Source: Sutcliffiella sp. FSL R7-0096 (lineage in GTDB: Bacteria > Bacillota > Bacilli > Bacillales > Bacillaceae_I). From it: a DNA stretch of 64,000 nt. The notes beneath the pieces were generated by a model. The model had not been told where the DNA came from. It worked only from the letters and a program-made list of their open reading frames with translations, and did not search any database. Shown piece after piece: positions 26,368-37,318 of the stretch. The DNA lies in assembly GCF_038595065.1 (NCBI RefSeq), contig NZ_CP152003.1, positions 3,638,001 through 3,702,000 on the forward strand, read 5' to 3'. Position 1 is the first letter of the stretch; each line of letters opens with the position of its first letter. The position numbers were made by a program, and so were the translations under genes.

Positions 26368-26829
26368 TTAGGTGAAATACTCGACTACCTTCATTGCAAG
26401 ATAGGCTATTCCCGCCCCAATCAATGGACCGACTGCCACTCCATTGAACAAAGAAACGGCAAGAATGGTACCAAACACAAGTGCTGTGGTGATATGCGGA
26501 TCGTTGGCAAGCAAGGTCAAACCGCTTTTTGCAATAAGTGCAACCGCTATTCCTGCCCCTAGTGCCACCCAAGCATATGAGGATTTCAGCGCCTCCTGCA
26601 GCTGCTTGAACCCTATGTCACCAGTAGCTATTGGTACAAGAACCGCTATGGTAATGATCGTTACTCCCCAATTGATTCCTTTAGATTGAAGATAAGGGAA
26701 TACTTTATTATCCATACCAATAACTTTAATAACAAGCAAAACAGCAACAGCAAACATCAAGGATGGATTCTTAGCAATAAAACCTATTAAAAGAAGTACT
26801 AGTAAAAATAAAGTAGCTTGACTAAACAT
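26368..26829 (-). CDS. ytwI: DUF441 family membrane protein
   Basis: 153 residues with four hydrophobic segments (about 4-37, 53-72, 87-110, 116-150). The overall sequence and the place beside citZ and ytvI match B. subtilis YtwI (DUF441). The molecular role is unknown. It is divergent from ytvI across a 180-bp gap. Start ATG 26827-26829 behind GGAAGGATGG. Confidence 0.88.
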   Translation of the reverse strand: MFSQATLFLLVLLLIGFIAKNPSLMFAVAVLLVIKVIGMDNKVFPYLQSKGINWGVTIITIAVLVPIATGDIGFKQLQEALKSSYAWVALGAGIAVALIAKSGLTLLANDPHITTALVFGTILAVSLFNGVAVGPLIGAGIAYLAMKVVEYFT

Positions 26830-27008
26830 TTTGTTTCCATCCTTCCAAACACATGACCCTAATTTTCATACTACCATATGGAAAAGAGAAAGAAAAAGGA
26901 TTGGCATTGTACTGAATTTTCCAAATTGTAAAATATAAAACTATGAAAAGTATGGTGTAGGTTGTAAAATTATTTATAAGGAATTTCTGGCAGTAAGGGG
27001 TGTTTTTG

Positions 27009-28130
27009 TTGAACTGGAACTATGTACATATCTTTTTCAGACTCCTCCTGGTTCTATCCATCATCACGATTGGCCTTATCTCTTTCTATTATTTATTCTC
27101 TATCGCTTATCCATTCATCACTGCATTAATTCTTGCATTTCTTATTAATCCTCTTGTCAATCTCCTTGAAACAAAAGGTCGACTTCCCAGGAGCTTGGCG
27201 GTCTTCCTATCATTGATGGCTGTATTTGCCACCGTCGCTGGGGTAGTCACTCTATTAATTGTAGAAATTGTATCCGGTACAGAGTACTTGGCAAAAGTGG
27301 TACCTGGGCATTTTGAAACCTTGGTTGTGTATGTAGAACAATTTGTCGTCATGGAAATACTCCCCTTTTTCAATCAGATCAGCAACTTGTTCCACAGCTT
27401 GGAAGAAGGGCAACAACAGTCCCTATTGACGAATATTGAAAATTTCGGCGCAACGGTGGCGAGTACCGTAGGAGAGTTTATTCAAACCTTCTTGACCAAT
27501 CTCCCTAAGCTTATTACATGGATACCAAGTGTAGCAACCGTCCTGATTTTTTCCTTGCTGGCCACCTTCTTCATCAGCAAGGATTGGTTCAAGCATAAAG
27601 CTAGGTTGAAACGGATCACGCCAATGAAAGCACAGGGTAGCCTAACCAAAGTTTTCTTAAGCCTTAAGAAAGCATTCTTCGGGTTCATGCGTGCCCAGGC
27701 AACACTCATTTCCATCACGACCATCATCGTTTTAATAGGATTATTGATATTGCGTGTCGAGTACGCCATTACGGTAGCCTTGATTATCGGATTGGTCGAT
27801 TTGATCCCATATCTTGGCACAGGGCTGGTGTTTGTGCCTTGGATTATCTTTTTGGCAATCAGCGGGAACCTCCCCCTCGCAATCGGACTTGGAGTTCTAT
27901 ATTTGATTGTAATTGTCCAACGCCAGTTAATGGAACCAAAAATCCTGTCTTCTAGTATCGGACTTGATCCACTGGCCACATTGGTCAGCTTGTTTATTGG
28001 ATTCAAGTTGATTGGCTTTCTTGGCTTGATCGTCGGTCCGGTTACCGTAGTCATTTTCAACACGCTCTGGAAGGCAGATGTGATAAAGGATATCTATTTG
28101 TTTGTTGTGGGGAAAAATAAAATTGTGTAG
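27009..28130 (+). CDS. ytvI: YtvI-type AI-2E family transporter, sporulation integral membrane protein
   Basis: 373 residues of the AI-2E/PerM family: hydrophobic pairs at the N-terminus (about 8-45), a membrane segment near 65-90, a soluble middle region (90-155), then several C-terminal membrane spans with the family block YAITVALIIGLVDLIPYLGTG and MEPKILSSSIGLDPLATL. YtvI is annotated as a sporulation membrane protein; a solute is not known. The TTG at 27009 is favoured because TAAGGGG ends eight bases before it; a GTG at 27000 overlaps that site. One of the few plus-strand genes. Confidence 0.88.
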   Translation: MNWNYVHIFFRLLLVLSIITIGLISFYYLFSIAYPFITALILAFLINPLVNLLETKGRLPRSLAVFLSLMAVFATVAGVVTLLIVEIVSGTEYLAKVVPGHFETLVVYVEQFVVMEILPFFNQISNLFHSLEEGQQQSLLTNIENFGATVASTVGEFIQTFLTNLPKLITWIPSVATVLIFSLLATFFISKDWFKHKARLKRITPMKAQGSLTKVFLSLKKAFFGFMRAQATLISITTIIVLIGLLILRVEYAITVALIIGLVDLIPYLGTGLVFVPWIIFLAISGNLPLAIGLGVLYLIVIVQRQLMEPKILSSSIGLDPLATLVSLFIGFKLIGFLGLIVGPVTVVIFNTLWKADVIKDIYLFVVGKNKIV

Positions 28131-28227
28131 GGAGATTAGTTTTGTTGGATAGGTAGATGCCTGTTTCTTTAGATGAGGAACGGGCACTTTTTTCTGCGCT
28201 TACCACTGGACGGTTCTGAACCTTCCT

Positions 28228-28380
28228 GAAGACTTCTCCCGCTCGATTCCTGCGACACGGAGGTCTTCATTCCTTCCATGACGACTTCTCCCACTCCTTT
28301 CCCGCGTCACTGTGGTCTTCATCCCCTTCATGAAGACCTCTCTCAATTCATCCCTGCGTCACAGAGGGCTTTATCACTAC
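28228..28380. repeat. Tandem repeat, three units of 52 bp
   Basis: Units begin at 28228, 28280 and 28332 with GAAGACTTCTCCC or variants, contain a CCTGCGTCAC-like middle and end near GGTCTTCAT. Each unit is also an imperfect inverted repeat (GAAGAC / GTCTTC). It lies in the gap between the convergent genes ytvI and the DUF1002 gene. Confidence 0.8.
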
Positions 28381-28381
28381 T

Positions 28382-28415
28382 AAAAAACCGCCTCCTCCCT
28401 AAAGAGAAAGCGGTC
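28382..28415 (-). terminator. Terminator of the DUF1002 gene
   Basis: ACCGC / GCGGT stem with an inner CTCTTTAGGGAG pairing and TTTTTTAG downstream on the minus strand. Confidence 0.75.
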
Positions 28416-28422
28416 ACATATC

Positions 28423-29337
28423 CTATTTGAAGAGATTCACAATGGACTGGAATAAGTCACGGAAGAAATCGGCTACACCTTGCCAAAATCCTTCATCTCC
28501 CACAACTTCTTCAATTCTATTCTTGATGTCCTTAGAGATATCCTCTAGTTGCTGTTTTACATTATCAAAATTGATATTGAGTGAACGCATCTTTTCAAAC
28601 AGATCAATCAGTAATTGTCTGTCCGCTTCACTCAACTCAATGTTTAATTTCGCAAGCTGTTCTTCTACAATCCTCTCTACATCTTCACGGGTAGCGGGCT
28701 TTTGTTCTGCAATCTGTTTCTTGATCTCTGTCAGTAATTCACTAACCTTTTCACTATCCATGCCTTCTTCTTCTGCAAGTTTGGTAGCAATGTTCAACTC
28801 TTCATTTGCCACTTCCATACGGTCTTTATCAAGTTCTTCTCCACTCACCTCATAGGCCTTATAAATACCAACCAATGCTGAGTGTCCACTAACCTTTACC
28901 GGAGAGACGACAATTACTTCTGCGTCTTCAATACCTGCAGTCAACAGGGCATTCGCATACATATCATCGGTAACCTGTGTAATATTTTCAGGAGTCGCCC
29001 TATCTATGACAAGGCCTTCGCCTTTTTCTTTCCGAGTTATTTTAGCGGAAGAGAACATACGTGCATTACGATCTTCTCCGTCGATGTATTTAACAAGGTC
29101 CTCACCTGTGACTGTTATTTCTTCTACCATTTCTGGATTTTTTACTTTCAAGAGGTTTCGAACTTCTTGTTTTTGGTCGTCATTCAACGTCCCGCCATAC
29201 ACTACGATCGGCAAGCCGAACTTTTCATTGATGCTTTCTTCTTCATCTTCTCCACCGGCAGCTTGTACAACGTTCGTTAAACTAAGTCCAGATAAAACCA
29301 AGGTTAACACCAGCAATATTTTCAACCAATGTTTCAT
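28423..29337 (-). CDS. Secreted DUF1002 protein (YpuA-like)
   Basis: 304 residues. A signal peptide is clear: KHWLK, hydrophobic LLVLTLVLSGLSL, then cleavage likely after VQA. The mature part has the DUF1002 pattern, with VVYGGTLNDDQKQEVRNLL near 46-64 and SAKITRKEKGEGLVI near 97-111, and a helical, very acidic C-terminal half predicted as coiled coil. It resembles B. subtilis YpuA, whose function is unknown. It probably acts outside the membrane. It is not at this place in B. subtilis. Confidence 0.82.
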   Translation of the reverse strand: MKHWLKILLVLTLVLSGLSLTNVVQAAGGEDEEESINEKFGLPIVVYGGTLNDDQKQEVRNLLKVKNPEMVEEITVTGEDLVKYIDGEDRNARMFSSAKITRKEKGEGLVIDRATPENITQVTDDMYANALLTAGIEDAEVIVVSPVKVSGHSALVGIYKAYEVSGEELDKDRMEVANEELNIATKLAEEEGMDSEKVSELLTEIKKQIAEQKPATREDVERIVEEQLAKLNIELSEADRQLLIDLFEKMRSLNINFDNVKQQLEDISKDIKNRIEEVVGDEGFWQGVADFFRDLFQSIVNLFK

Positions 29338-29455
29338 TCTATTTCCCCCAAACTGATTTTACATTTTTTACAAGGCTCTCTGCCTATTTTTTTATATTAT
29401 CATGATTTGAAGAAAAGGCAATGGAATTTCCACCACCGCCTTTTTCGTTAATCTA

Positions 29456-29851
29456 TTATCTTCTATTAATCACAATAAATTGCCCGCGATCCATCCTATT
29501 ACGTATAGCACGCATGATGGATGGCTTGATCATATTTCTTGTTATTGGCAATAGCAAGGCAAAGCCAATCGCATCCGTAATGAATCCAGGAGTTAAAAGT
29601 ACTACGCCTCCTATTAAAATGCATAGACCATCGATAATGACCTCACCGGGCATCTGTCCGCTATTCATTTTTTGTTGTGCACTTCTTAGCGCCGAAATCC
29701 CTTGGTATTTTGCCAACCAAGCTCCCAAGACTCCGGTTAGGATGATTAGTAGGATCGTTGGTATCGCCCCAATCAGCTTTCCTGCGGTGATAAGGACCCA
29801 AATCTCCAATGCAGGTACAACGATTATTAATGCCAATAAAATTCTAAACAT
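29456..29851 (-). CDS. fxsA: FxsA family membrane protein
   Basis: 131 residues with three or four hydrophobic segments and the family block PALEIWVLITAGKLIGAIPTI followed by GEVIIDGLCILIGGVVLLTPGFITDAIG. FxsA was named in E. coli for suppressing phage T7 exclusion by the F plasmid; the Bacillus protein (YtzA) has no known role. ATG at 29849-29851, since the upstream codons in the frame are unlike the family. It follows pyk on the same strand, as in B. subtilis. Confidence 0.88.
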   Translation of the reverse strand: MFRILLALIIVVPALEIWVLITAGKLIGAIPTILLIILTGVLGAWLAKYQGISALRSAQQKMNSGQMPGEVIIDGLCILIGGVVLLTPGFITDAIGFALLLPITRNMIKPSIMRAIRNRMDRGQFIVINRR

Positions 29852-29987
29852 AAGAGGACAACCCCATTTCTTTAAAACCAAACTTCCAATCAATTATACC
29901 AAAAATAAGAGGATTACTCTAATTTCAGTTGTGTACATAAGATAAAAGTCAGCCTATACACGTAAATCAACCGATTTAGGTAAATAC

Positions 29988-30030
29988 AAAAAAGCCCCCT
30001 ACATCCCAGCATATGCCGGGATATAAGGGG
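29988..30030 (-). terminator. Terminator of pyk
   Basis: Stem CCCCTTATATCCCGGC / GCTGGGATGTAGGGG followed by CTTTTTTGTATT on the minus strand. Confidence 0.88.
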
Positions 30031-30042
30031 TCATGCCCACTA

Positions 30043-31797
30043 TTAAAGTACGCTTGCGTGGCCAGAGTAGATGGTGCCTCTTGAGGAGTCCACTGTAATC
30101 TCCTGTCCGTCTTTCAGAACGGAAGTTGCGAGCTCTACTCCAACAATTACCGGGATGCCAAGGCTCAAGCCAACAACTGCAGCATGGCTAGTCAAACCGC
30201 CTTCTTCCGTAATTAAGGCAGATGCTTTTTCCAAGGAAGGCATCATATCCTTGTCAGTGCCGTTTGTTACGAAGATGGCACCTTGTGTCATCTTTTCAGC
30301 AGCTTCTTCAGCTGTTTTTGCCACTACTACTTTACCGAAAGCAGATTTTCTGCCGATACCTTGTCCACTTGCCAGCACGTCTCCAACAACATGGATTTTC
30401 ATCAAGTTCGTTGTGCCTTTTTCCCCAACCGGAACACCAGCTGTAATAACGATTAAGTCACCGTGGGAAACGATACCTGTGTTCAGGGATTCTTCCACTG
30501 CAACATCCAACATTTCATCCGTAGAAGTCGCTTGACGGCCAATGCGTGGATACACACCCCAAACTAATGCTAGCTTACGGGAAACCGCTTCACAAGAAGT
30601 GACCGCAACGATTGGTGCCTTTGGACGGTATTTGGAAATCATACGTGCTGTATGTCCACTTTCCGTTGGTGTTACGATTGCAGAAACGTCCAAGCTGATC
30701 GCTGTATAAGCGACAGATTGACCAATTGAATCAGTTACTGTCAGCGCAGCTTGCTTGCTATGCTTAGAAAGGATTTCACCATAAGCCAATGCTTGTTCTG
30801 CACGGGACGCGATGTTATGCATTGTTTGAACCGCTTCAACAGGGTAGGAACCTGCAGCCGTCTCACCAGAAAGCATGATCGCATCTGTGCCATCAAAGAT
30901 TGCGTTCGCTACGTCACTTGCTTCTGCACGAGTTGGACGTGGGTTGCGTTGCATGGAATCAAGCATTTGAGTTGCCGTGATAACAGGCTTTCCAGCAAGG
31001 TTACATTTTTTGATAAGATCTTTCTGTACAAGAGGAACCTCTTCTGCAGGGATTTCCACACCAAGATCTCCACGTGCAACCATCAAGCCGTCAGATACTT
31101 CCAAGATTTCGTTGATGTTGTCAACTCCCTCTTGGTTTTCGATTTTAGGGATAATCTGAATGTCCGCAGCATCATGTGCTTCTAATAATTCGCGAATTTC
31201 AAGCACATCAGACGCGCGACGCACGAAAGATGCCGCAATGAAATCCACTCCTTGCTCGATTCCGAAACGGATATCATTTGCATCTTTTTCGGTAATTCCA
31301 GGAAGATTTACTTTTACACCAGGAACGTTAACACCCTTTTTGTTTTTTAATGTACCGGAGTTCAGGATTTTTGTTCTGATCTCATTGTTTCCGATCTCAA
31401 GAACTTCCAAGCCGATAAGTCCATCATCTAAAAGGATGCGGGAACCAGGGTTTACATCTTTCAATAATCCAGGATAGGTAATGGAGAATCTTTCAGTCGT
31501 TCCAATTACTTCTTCCATGGAAATGATGATTTCTTTCCCTTGCTCCAATTCAATTGCACCATCTTGCATGGTATGCGTTCTGATTTCAGGACCTTTCGTA
31601 TCTAGAAGAATCGCGACATTTTTACCTGTGCGCTCAACCGCTTCTCGAATGTTGCGGATACGTGCTCCATGTTCTTCGTAATCTCCGTGTGAAAAATTCA
31701 GGCGAGTAACATTCATGCCTGCGTCAATCAGTTGAATTAACGTCTCGACACTTTCACTGGCTGGTCCAATCGTACAAACAATTTTGGTTTTTTTCAT
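30043..31797 (-). CDS. pyk: Pyruvate kinase with C-terminal PEP-utilizer domain
   Basis: 584 residues. The catalytic barrel has [22 protein letters not shown], the lysine and metal motif [17 protein letters not shown], and [12 protein letters not shown] followed by TATQMLDSM. The region after about 475 adds the extra PEP-utilizer-like domain ([27 protein letters not shown], described by its pattern) typical of Bacillus pyruvate kinases; it contains the TSH motif found in PEP-phosphotransfer swivel domains. The gene lies 127 bases after pfkA, the usual glycolytic pair. Confidence 0.97.
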   Translation of the reverse strand: MKKTKIVCTIGPASESVETLIQLIDAGMNVTRLNFSHGDYEEHGARIRNIREAVERTGKNVAILLDTKGPEIRTHTMQDGAIELEQGKEIIISMEEVIGTTERFSITYPGLLKDVNPGSRILLDDGLIGLEVLEIGNNEIRTKILNSGTLKNKKGVNVPGVKVNLPGITEKDANDIRFGIEQGVDFIAASFVRRASDVLEIRELLEAHDAADIQIIPKIENQEGVDNINEILEVSDGLMVARGDLGVEIPAEEVPLVQKDLIKKCNLAGKPVITATQMLDSMQRNPRPTRAEASDVANAIFDGTDAIMLSGETAAGSYPVEAVQTMHNIASRAEQALAYGEILSKHSKQAALTVTDSIGQSVAYTAISLDVSAIVTPTESGHTARMISKYRPKAPIVAVTSCEAVSRKLALVWGVYPRIGRQATSTDEMLDVAVEESLNTGIVSHGDLIVITAGVPVGEKGTTNLMKIHVVGDVLASGQGIGRKSAFGKVVVAKTAEEAAEKMTQGAIFVTNGTDKDMMPSLEKASALITEEGGLTSHAAVVGLSLGIPVIVGVELATSVLKDGQEITVDSSRGTIYSGHASVL

Positions 31798-31924
31798 GTA
31801 AAGTTTCCTCCTAATTATATACCGTTCTTATCATCCTTTTATATTATAAAGCAATAGAGTGTCATTACACCAACATAAGCCTCAAGAACCTGGTAATGAA
31901 AACGATTCCAATACGCTTATATTG

Positions 31925-32884
<960 letters not shown>

Positions 32885-32994
32885 TTATTTCACCTCTTGA
32901 GCTAATTTGCCTATAAACGTATACCCAAACATTTATTTTATTTGAAAAATGAGTGGTATGTAAAGTCTCCATAATAAAAATTACCACGAAGATA

Positions 32995-33020
32995 TGTCGA
33001 AAACAACTGAAATCTGTCGA
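32995..33020. repeat. Two TGTCGA words 20 bp apart
   Basis: TGTCGA at 32995-33000 and 33015-33020, each preceded by a similar AT-rich or GAA-bearing stretch. It could be a minimal member of the 20-bp-period arrays. Nothing else is recognised in the 350-bp gap between accA and pfkA except the accA terminator. Confidence 0.3.
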
Positions 33021-33201
33021 TTATATTTATGTATGCGCTTTTATTTGAGGTGGTTTTTTTTGCCATTCTTTAGAGGGTCTGTTTCCTACCTATTTAATAT
33101 GGGTGATGTACTCCTGTGTTTGCCACTGTCCACTGTGCCTACTTCTAAGGATACCCATATTTTTTCTAAATCAATAGAAAGATAAAAGATTTCAGGTGAA
33201 A

Positions 33202-33230
33202 AAAAGAAGGACGGGAGAAAAAACCCGTCC
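33202..33230 (-). terminator. Terminator of accDA
   Basis: Stem GGACGGG / CCCGTCC followed by TTCTTTTTTTC on the minus strand, six bases after the accA stop. Confidence 0.85.
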
Positions 33231-33235
33231 TGCAT

Positions 33236-34222
33236 TTACTGATTTATCTTTTCGGGCTTTAGCTGCTCCTTGAAGGAGAAGGCTCCGATCCGTTTATATT
33301 TTGCATAACGATGTTCGATCAATTCATCCGCGCTAAGAGGCATTAAATCCTGAAGAGACTCCTTCAAGACTTCACGGATCCCCTGCGCCTGGAAATCCAC
33401 ATTCTTATGCGCCCCACCCATTGCTTCAGGAATAATTTTATCGATGATTCCAAGGTCAAAAAGGTCAGGTGCAGTGATTCTCATAGATTCTGCTGCCTTT
33501 TTTGCAAGGCTTGCATCCTTCCATAGAATGGCTGCCGCACCTTCTGGTGATATGACGGAATAGGTGGAATTCTCTAGCATATGCACATGGTTGCCGACAC
33601 CTAGCGCAAGCGCTCCGCCACTTCCACCTTCCCCGATGACGATACAGATGACTGGCACCTTTAATCCGGCCATTTCAAACAGGTTTTTAGCGATTGCTTC
33701 ACTTTGCCCACGCTCTTCTGCAGCCTTCCCTGGATAGGCACCCTTCGTGTCGATGAAGCATACTATCGGCCTGTTGAACTTTTCGGCTTGGTACATCAGC
33801 CTCAATGCTTTTCGGTATCCTTCTGGATGAGGCATACCAAAGTTACGGCGGATGTTTTCTTTCGTATCCTTTCCGCGTTGGTGGCCAATGATGGTGATAG
33901 GAACGCCTTCAAATTTTCCGATTCCCCCTACGATGGCCTCATCATCTCCGTAATAACGATCTCCATGCAATTCAAGGAAATTAGTAAATACCCGTTCAAT
34001 ATAATCAAGGGTTGTTGGACGTTCAGGATTTCTGGCAATTTGAACACGATCCCACGGTGAAAGATTTCCATAGATATCTGCTTCTAGCTTTTCGAGTCTG
34101 ACTTCTAGCTTTTCTATTTCAGTAGAAAGGTCCATATCGCTATTTTTTGTGAACTCTTTCAACTCTCCTATTTTCTTTCGAAGTTCCACAACAGGTTTTT
34201 CAAACTCCATTTCTCCTACCAT
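33236..34222 (-). CDS. accA: Acetyl-CoA carboxylase carboxyltransferase subunit alpha
   Basis: Together with AccD it moves the carboxyl group from biotin-AccB to acetyl-CoA, making malonyl-CoA for fatty acids. 328 residues: an N-terminal coiled region beginning [16 protein letters not shown], then the crotonase-type fold with [35 protein letters not shown] and [13 protein letters not shown]. It overlaps accD by seven bases, so the two subunits are translationally coupled. Confidence 0.97.
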   Translation of the reverse strand: MVGEMEFEKPVVELRKKIGELKEFTKNSDMDLSTEIEKLEVRLEKLEADIYGNLSPWDRVQIARNPERPTTLDYIERVFTNFLELHGDRYYGDDEAIVGGIGKFEGVPITIIGHQRGKDTKENIRRNFGMPHPEGYRKALRLMYQAEKFNRPIVCFIDTKGAYPGKAAEERGQSEAIAKNLFEMAGLKVPVICIVIGEGGSGGALALGVGNHVHMLENSTYSVISPEGAAAILWKDASLAKKAAESMRITAPDLFDLGIIDKIIPEAMGGAHKNVDFQAQGIREVLKESLQDLMPLSADELIEHRYAKYKRIGAFSFKEQLKPEKINQ

Positions 34223-35079
34223 CTCGTCTCCCCCTCTCCTTGGTGAATATCTAGTACATTTGTTAAGGTTTCTTTTAAATCAAGACGAGGAATGACCGCA
34301 TCCAATTGACCACACTTCAATAAAAATTCTGCTGTTTGGAAGTCTTCCGGAAGATCCTCGCGGATGGTCTGTTCAATGATGCGTCGCCCAGCAAAGCCAA
34401 TCAATGCCTTAGGTTCTGCAAAGTTATAGTCTCCAAGTGAGGCAAAACTTGCAGAAACCCCACCGGTAGTAGGGTGTGTCATCACAGATATGATCAATCC
34501 GCCACTTTCGCTATGCAACTTCAAGGCACTACTAGTTTTAGCCATCTGCATTAAACTTAATACCCCTTCTTGCATCCTCGCACCACCAGAAGCGGTGAAA
34601 ATAAGGAATGGGACCCGCTTCTCTTTTGCTTTTTCAATAGCACGAGTAATCTTCTCCCCGACTACCGATCCCATGCTTCCCATACGGAAAGTAGAGTCCA
34701 TGACTGCAATTACAAGCGGATAGCTGTTAATGGTCCCCTCTCCTGTTACAACTGCCTCATTGATGCCTGTTTTCTTTTGATCTCCTTCAAGCTTTTCTAG
34801 ATAGTTAGGAAAATTCAGTGGGTTTTCAGATACCATTTCCACATCATATGCCTTAAAGCTCCCTTTATCTAATAAGCTTTGAATTCTCTCTTTTGCATTC
34901 ATCGGATGATGGTGGCCACAGTGCAGACACACCTTCAAATTTTTCATCAATTCTTTTGTGTACATGATTTTCTTACAACTTGGACATTTGGTCATGATTC
35001 CTTCCGGCACATCTTGGTGTGCTTGTTCGGAGGGAATGGATGCGTATTTTTTCTTTTTTGTAAACAAATCCTTTAACAA
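34216..35079 (-). CDS. accD: Acetyl-CoA carboxylase carboxyltransferase subunit beta
   Basis: 287 residues. An N-terminal four-cysteine zinc ribbon (C32, C35, C51, C54 in KCPSCK and CLHCG) is followed by the carboxyltransferase fold with [26 protein letters not shown] and [16 protein letters not shown] at 35077-35079 with GGGAGG ten bases upstream is the best start; the longer frame runs through the likely promoter. A FapR-like palindrome lies 109-125 bases upstream. The first gene of accDA. Confidence 0.95.
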   Translation of the reverse strand: MLKDLFTKKKKYASIPSEQAHQDVPEGIMTKCPSCKKIMYTKELMKNLKVCLHCGHHHPMNAKERIQSLLDKGSFKAYDVEMVSENPLNFPNYLEKLEGDQKKTGINEAVVTGEGTINSYPLVIAVMDSTFRMGSMGSVVGEKITRAIEKAKEKRVPFLIFTASGGARMQEGVLSLMQMAKTSSALKLHSESGGLIISVMTHPTTGGVSASFASLGDYNFAEPKALIGFAGRRIIEQTIREDLPEDFQTAEFLLKCGQLDAVIPRLDLKETLTNVLDIHQGEGETRW

Positions 35080-35187
35080 AACAACAGAACCTCCCTTTAT
35101 TTGAGTAAAAAGGATACTTAAGCTGACTAGTATTTTCCCACTCATCTACTATTCAAAGGTTAAACTCTCAGACATTGTTACTTAGCT

Positions 35188-35204
35188 TTGGTATTTGGTA
35201 CTAA
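35188..35204. promoter_or_regulatory. FapR-like operator before accD
   Basis: A 17-bp palindrome-like site TTGGTATTTGGTACTAA matches the FapR pattern TTAGTACCTAGTACTAA at 13 of 17 positions. FapR represses fatty acid genes until malonyl-CoA binds. A site before accDA would give feedback control of malonyl-CoA supply. FapR is not encoded in the window. Confidence 0.4.
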
Positions 35205-35330
35205 TAACAGGTCAAAAGATAGGCAAGTAAGGCTGTTAACATTATTTCAATAAACAAATTCCTCTACTTACCATTTTTCTCATACTGTTAATGTAACGGA
35301 AACCCCTCGAAGGATGTTGTAGATTCTTGT

Positions 35331-35945
35331 CTACTTTCCATCGACAAATTCCGCAAAATGTTTTTCATATAACTTTATCGCTTGTTGTGCATGATTTTCT
35401 CTCATCGCCTCTAGTAAATCTTCATACACACCACTTTCTATCATATTATCCTTTACGATAATACGTGCATAACTATTTACAAGTGTCCAGATCCTTAGCA
35501 TCAAACTGTTATCCAAAATGGTAACCACTTCTTTGAAAAAATCGGTTCTACTAGGAGCTGAGACTATCATACTGCTCAGCGTTTGATAGTCTTTGGCAAC
35601 AGCTTTCTGCATGAATAGCTGTAGGCATGACTTTTCTATTTCCAGCTTCGTTTCCAATAGGTCATTCTTGGTTTTATCCTGTTCCAGAATGAATGTCCCC
35701 AAAAGTTCTACAAGGTGATGCTCTTTAAAATCTTTGATAAATGTCCCTTCCCCACGCCTTGTTTCAATGAGCCCAAGGAGCTCTAATGCTCGAAGCGCTT
35801 CACGGACGGAAGAACGCCCGACATTCAGCCTGTCGGACAGTTCTCGTTCTGAAGGGATCTTGTCTCCTGTTTTTAAGCCGTCCTCCACGATGATGGCGCG
35901 AATCTTTTTGACAATCTCCAAATACATTTTTGTAGGTGTTGTCAT
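35331..35945 (-). CDS. GntR-family (FadR/FCD-like) transcriptional regulator
   Basis: 204 residues: winged-helix domain (about 1-75) with the GntR signature GDKIPSERELSDRLNVGRSSVREALRAL (read as three parts) and LIETRRGEGTFI, then a helical effector domain (about 80-200) of the FCD type with DLLETKLEIEK and the final EAMRENHAQQAIKLYEKHF. FCD regulators bind small organic acids. It starts three bases after the malic enzyme stop and ends 250 bases before accD, so it is co-transcribed with ytsJ and could control ytsJ, accDA or both. The effector is unknown. Confidence 0.88.
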   Translation of the reverse strand: MTTPTKMYLEIVKKIRAIIVEDGLKTGDKIPSERELSDRLNVGRSSVREALRALELLGLIETRRGEGTFIKDFKEHHLVELLGTFILEQDKTKNDLLETKLEIEKSCLQLFMQKAVAKDYQTLSSMIVSAPSRTDFFKEVVTILDNSLMLRIWTLVNSYARIIVKDNMIESGVYEDLLEAMRENHAQQAIKLYEKHFAEFVDGK

Positions 35946-35948
35946 GGA

Positions 35949-37187
35949 CTATTCACTTTTTCCGATAACGGCAGCGCGTCTTGTTTTTTCGGCTACTTCT
36001 TCCGGATCGACCTGTATTCTCGCTACTCCCGTTTCCATTGCCGCCTTAGCCACTGCTGCAGCAACCGCCGGTGCGACACGTGGATCAAACGGTGCAGGGA
36101 TAACATAATCGGCACTTAACTCATCAGGTGCCACAAGACTTGCAATAGCTTCCACTGCCGCGATTTTCATTTGCTCATTAATATGGGTCGCCCTGACATC
36201 CAATGCTCCACGGAAGATGCCCGGGAATGCCAAGACGTTATTTACCTGATTAGGAAAATCGGAACGGCCTGTTCCAATGACACTTGCCCCAGCAAGCTTT
36301 GCTTCAGCTGGCATAATCTCAGGGTTTGGGTTGGCCATGGCAAAGATGATAGAGTCCTTGTTCATGCTTTCGACCATCGCCTGCGTCAACGCACCTTCCA
36401 CGGAAACACCGATAAATACATCCGCACCCTTCATTACATCCGCTAAGCTTCCCTCAACTTTATTACGGTTTGTGTAAGTTGCCACTTCTGCTTTTACGCT
36501 ATTCATGCCATATGGACGACCTTCATAGATGGCCCCTTTGGAATCACACATGGTAATATCCCTTACACCATAGCGATATAATAATTTAATAATGGCAATA
36601 CCTGCTGCACCTGCACCATTTGCCACCACTTTTATTTCCCCGATATTCTTTCCTACCAACTTCAGGGCATTGACAAGTCCCGCCACGGTTACAATGGCTG
36701 TACCGTGTTGATCATCATGAAAAATCGGGATGTTGGTTTCTTTCTTAAGACGCTCTTCCACCACAAAACAATTCGGAGCGGCAATATCTTCGAGATTCAC
36801 TCCCCCAAAAGTAGGTTCTAGAAGCTTTACAGTCTCAACAATCTTATCCACATCTGTTGTATTCAAGCAGATTGGGAATGCATCAACCCCTGCGAAGCTC
36901 TTGAATAAAACTGCTTTCCCCTCCATAACAGGCAAAGCCGCCTCAGGACCAATGTTTCCAAGTCCAAGTACAGCCGTCCCATCTGAGACTACCGCAACCA
37001 TATTCCCCTTCATGGTATAGTCATATACTTTATTCTTATCATCGTAAATAGCCTTGCATGGCTCGGCTACGCCTGGTGAATAGGCAAGACTCAAATCTTT
37101 CGCATTTCTAACCGGCACTTTTGATTTGGATTCTAATTTCCCTTGATGGACTTTATGCATATGTAATGCTTCTTCTTTTAAAGACAC
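35949..37187 (-). CDS. ytsJ: Malic enzyme, YtsJ type
   Basis: Decarboxylates malate to pyruvate; B. subtilis YtsJ prefers NADP. 412 residues: SLAYSPGVAEPCKAI (tyrosine acid catalyst region), the metal-binding EDIAAPNCF and FHDDQHGTAIV, and the nucleotide loop VVANGAGAAGIAIIKLL. The start is GTG at 37185-37187 behind GGGGGACAAG. It lies upstream of the GntR regulator and accDA, giving a block that makes pyruvate, NADPH and malonyl-CoA, useful together for fatty acid synthesis. Confidence 0.95.
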   Translation of the reverse strand: MSLKEEALHMHKVHQGKLESKSKVPVRNAKDLSLAYSPGVAEPCKAIYDDKNKVYDYTMKGNMVAVVSDGTAVLGLGNIGPEAALPVMEGKAVLFKSFAGVDAFPICLNTTDVDKIVETVKLLEPTFGGVNLEDIAAPNCFVVEERLKKETNIPIFHDDQHGTAIVTVAGLVNALKLVGKNIGEIKVVANGAGAAGIAIIKLLYRYGVRDITMCDSKGAIYEGRPYGMNSVKAEVATYTNRNKVEGSLADVMKGADVFIGVSVEGALTQAMVESMNKDSIIFAMANPNPEIMPAEAKLAGASVIGTGRSDFPNQVNNVLAFPGIFRGALDVRATHINEQMKIAAVEAIASLVAPDELSADYVIPAPFDPRVAPAVAAAVAKAAMETGVARIQVDPEEVAEKTRRAAVIGKSE

Positions 37188-37270
37188 AATTCTTGTCCCC
37201 CTTGCTATTTGTGGTTCTGACTGTACTCGGAAACTGCTATATTAACGATTTCATTTATACTTAAAAACCA

Positions 37271-37294
37271 GGAAAAGGTGGTCTGACCACCTCC
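37271..37294 (-). terminator. Terminator of dnaE
   Basis: Stem AGGTGGTC / GACCACCT followed by TTTTCC on the minus strand, just after dnaE. Confidence 0.7.
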
Positions 37295-37318
37295 CTGTTA
37301 ACTATATCATAATATTAA

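Noticed and set aside
27482-28187. Minus-strand frames opposite ytvI (up to 193 codons)
   Set aside because: Shadows of the ytvI coding strand; composition and lack of start sites argue against real genes.
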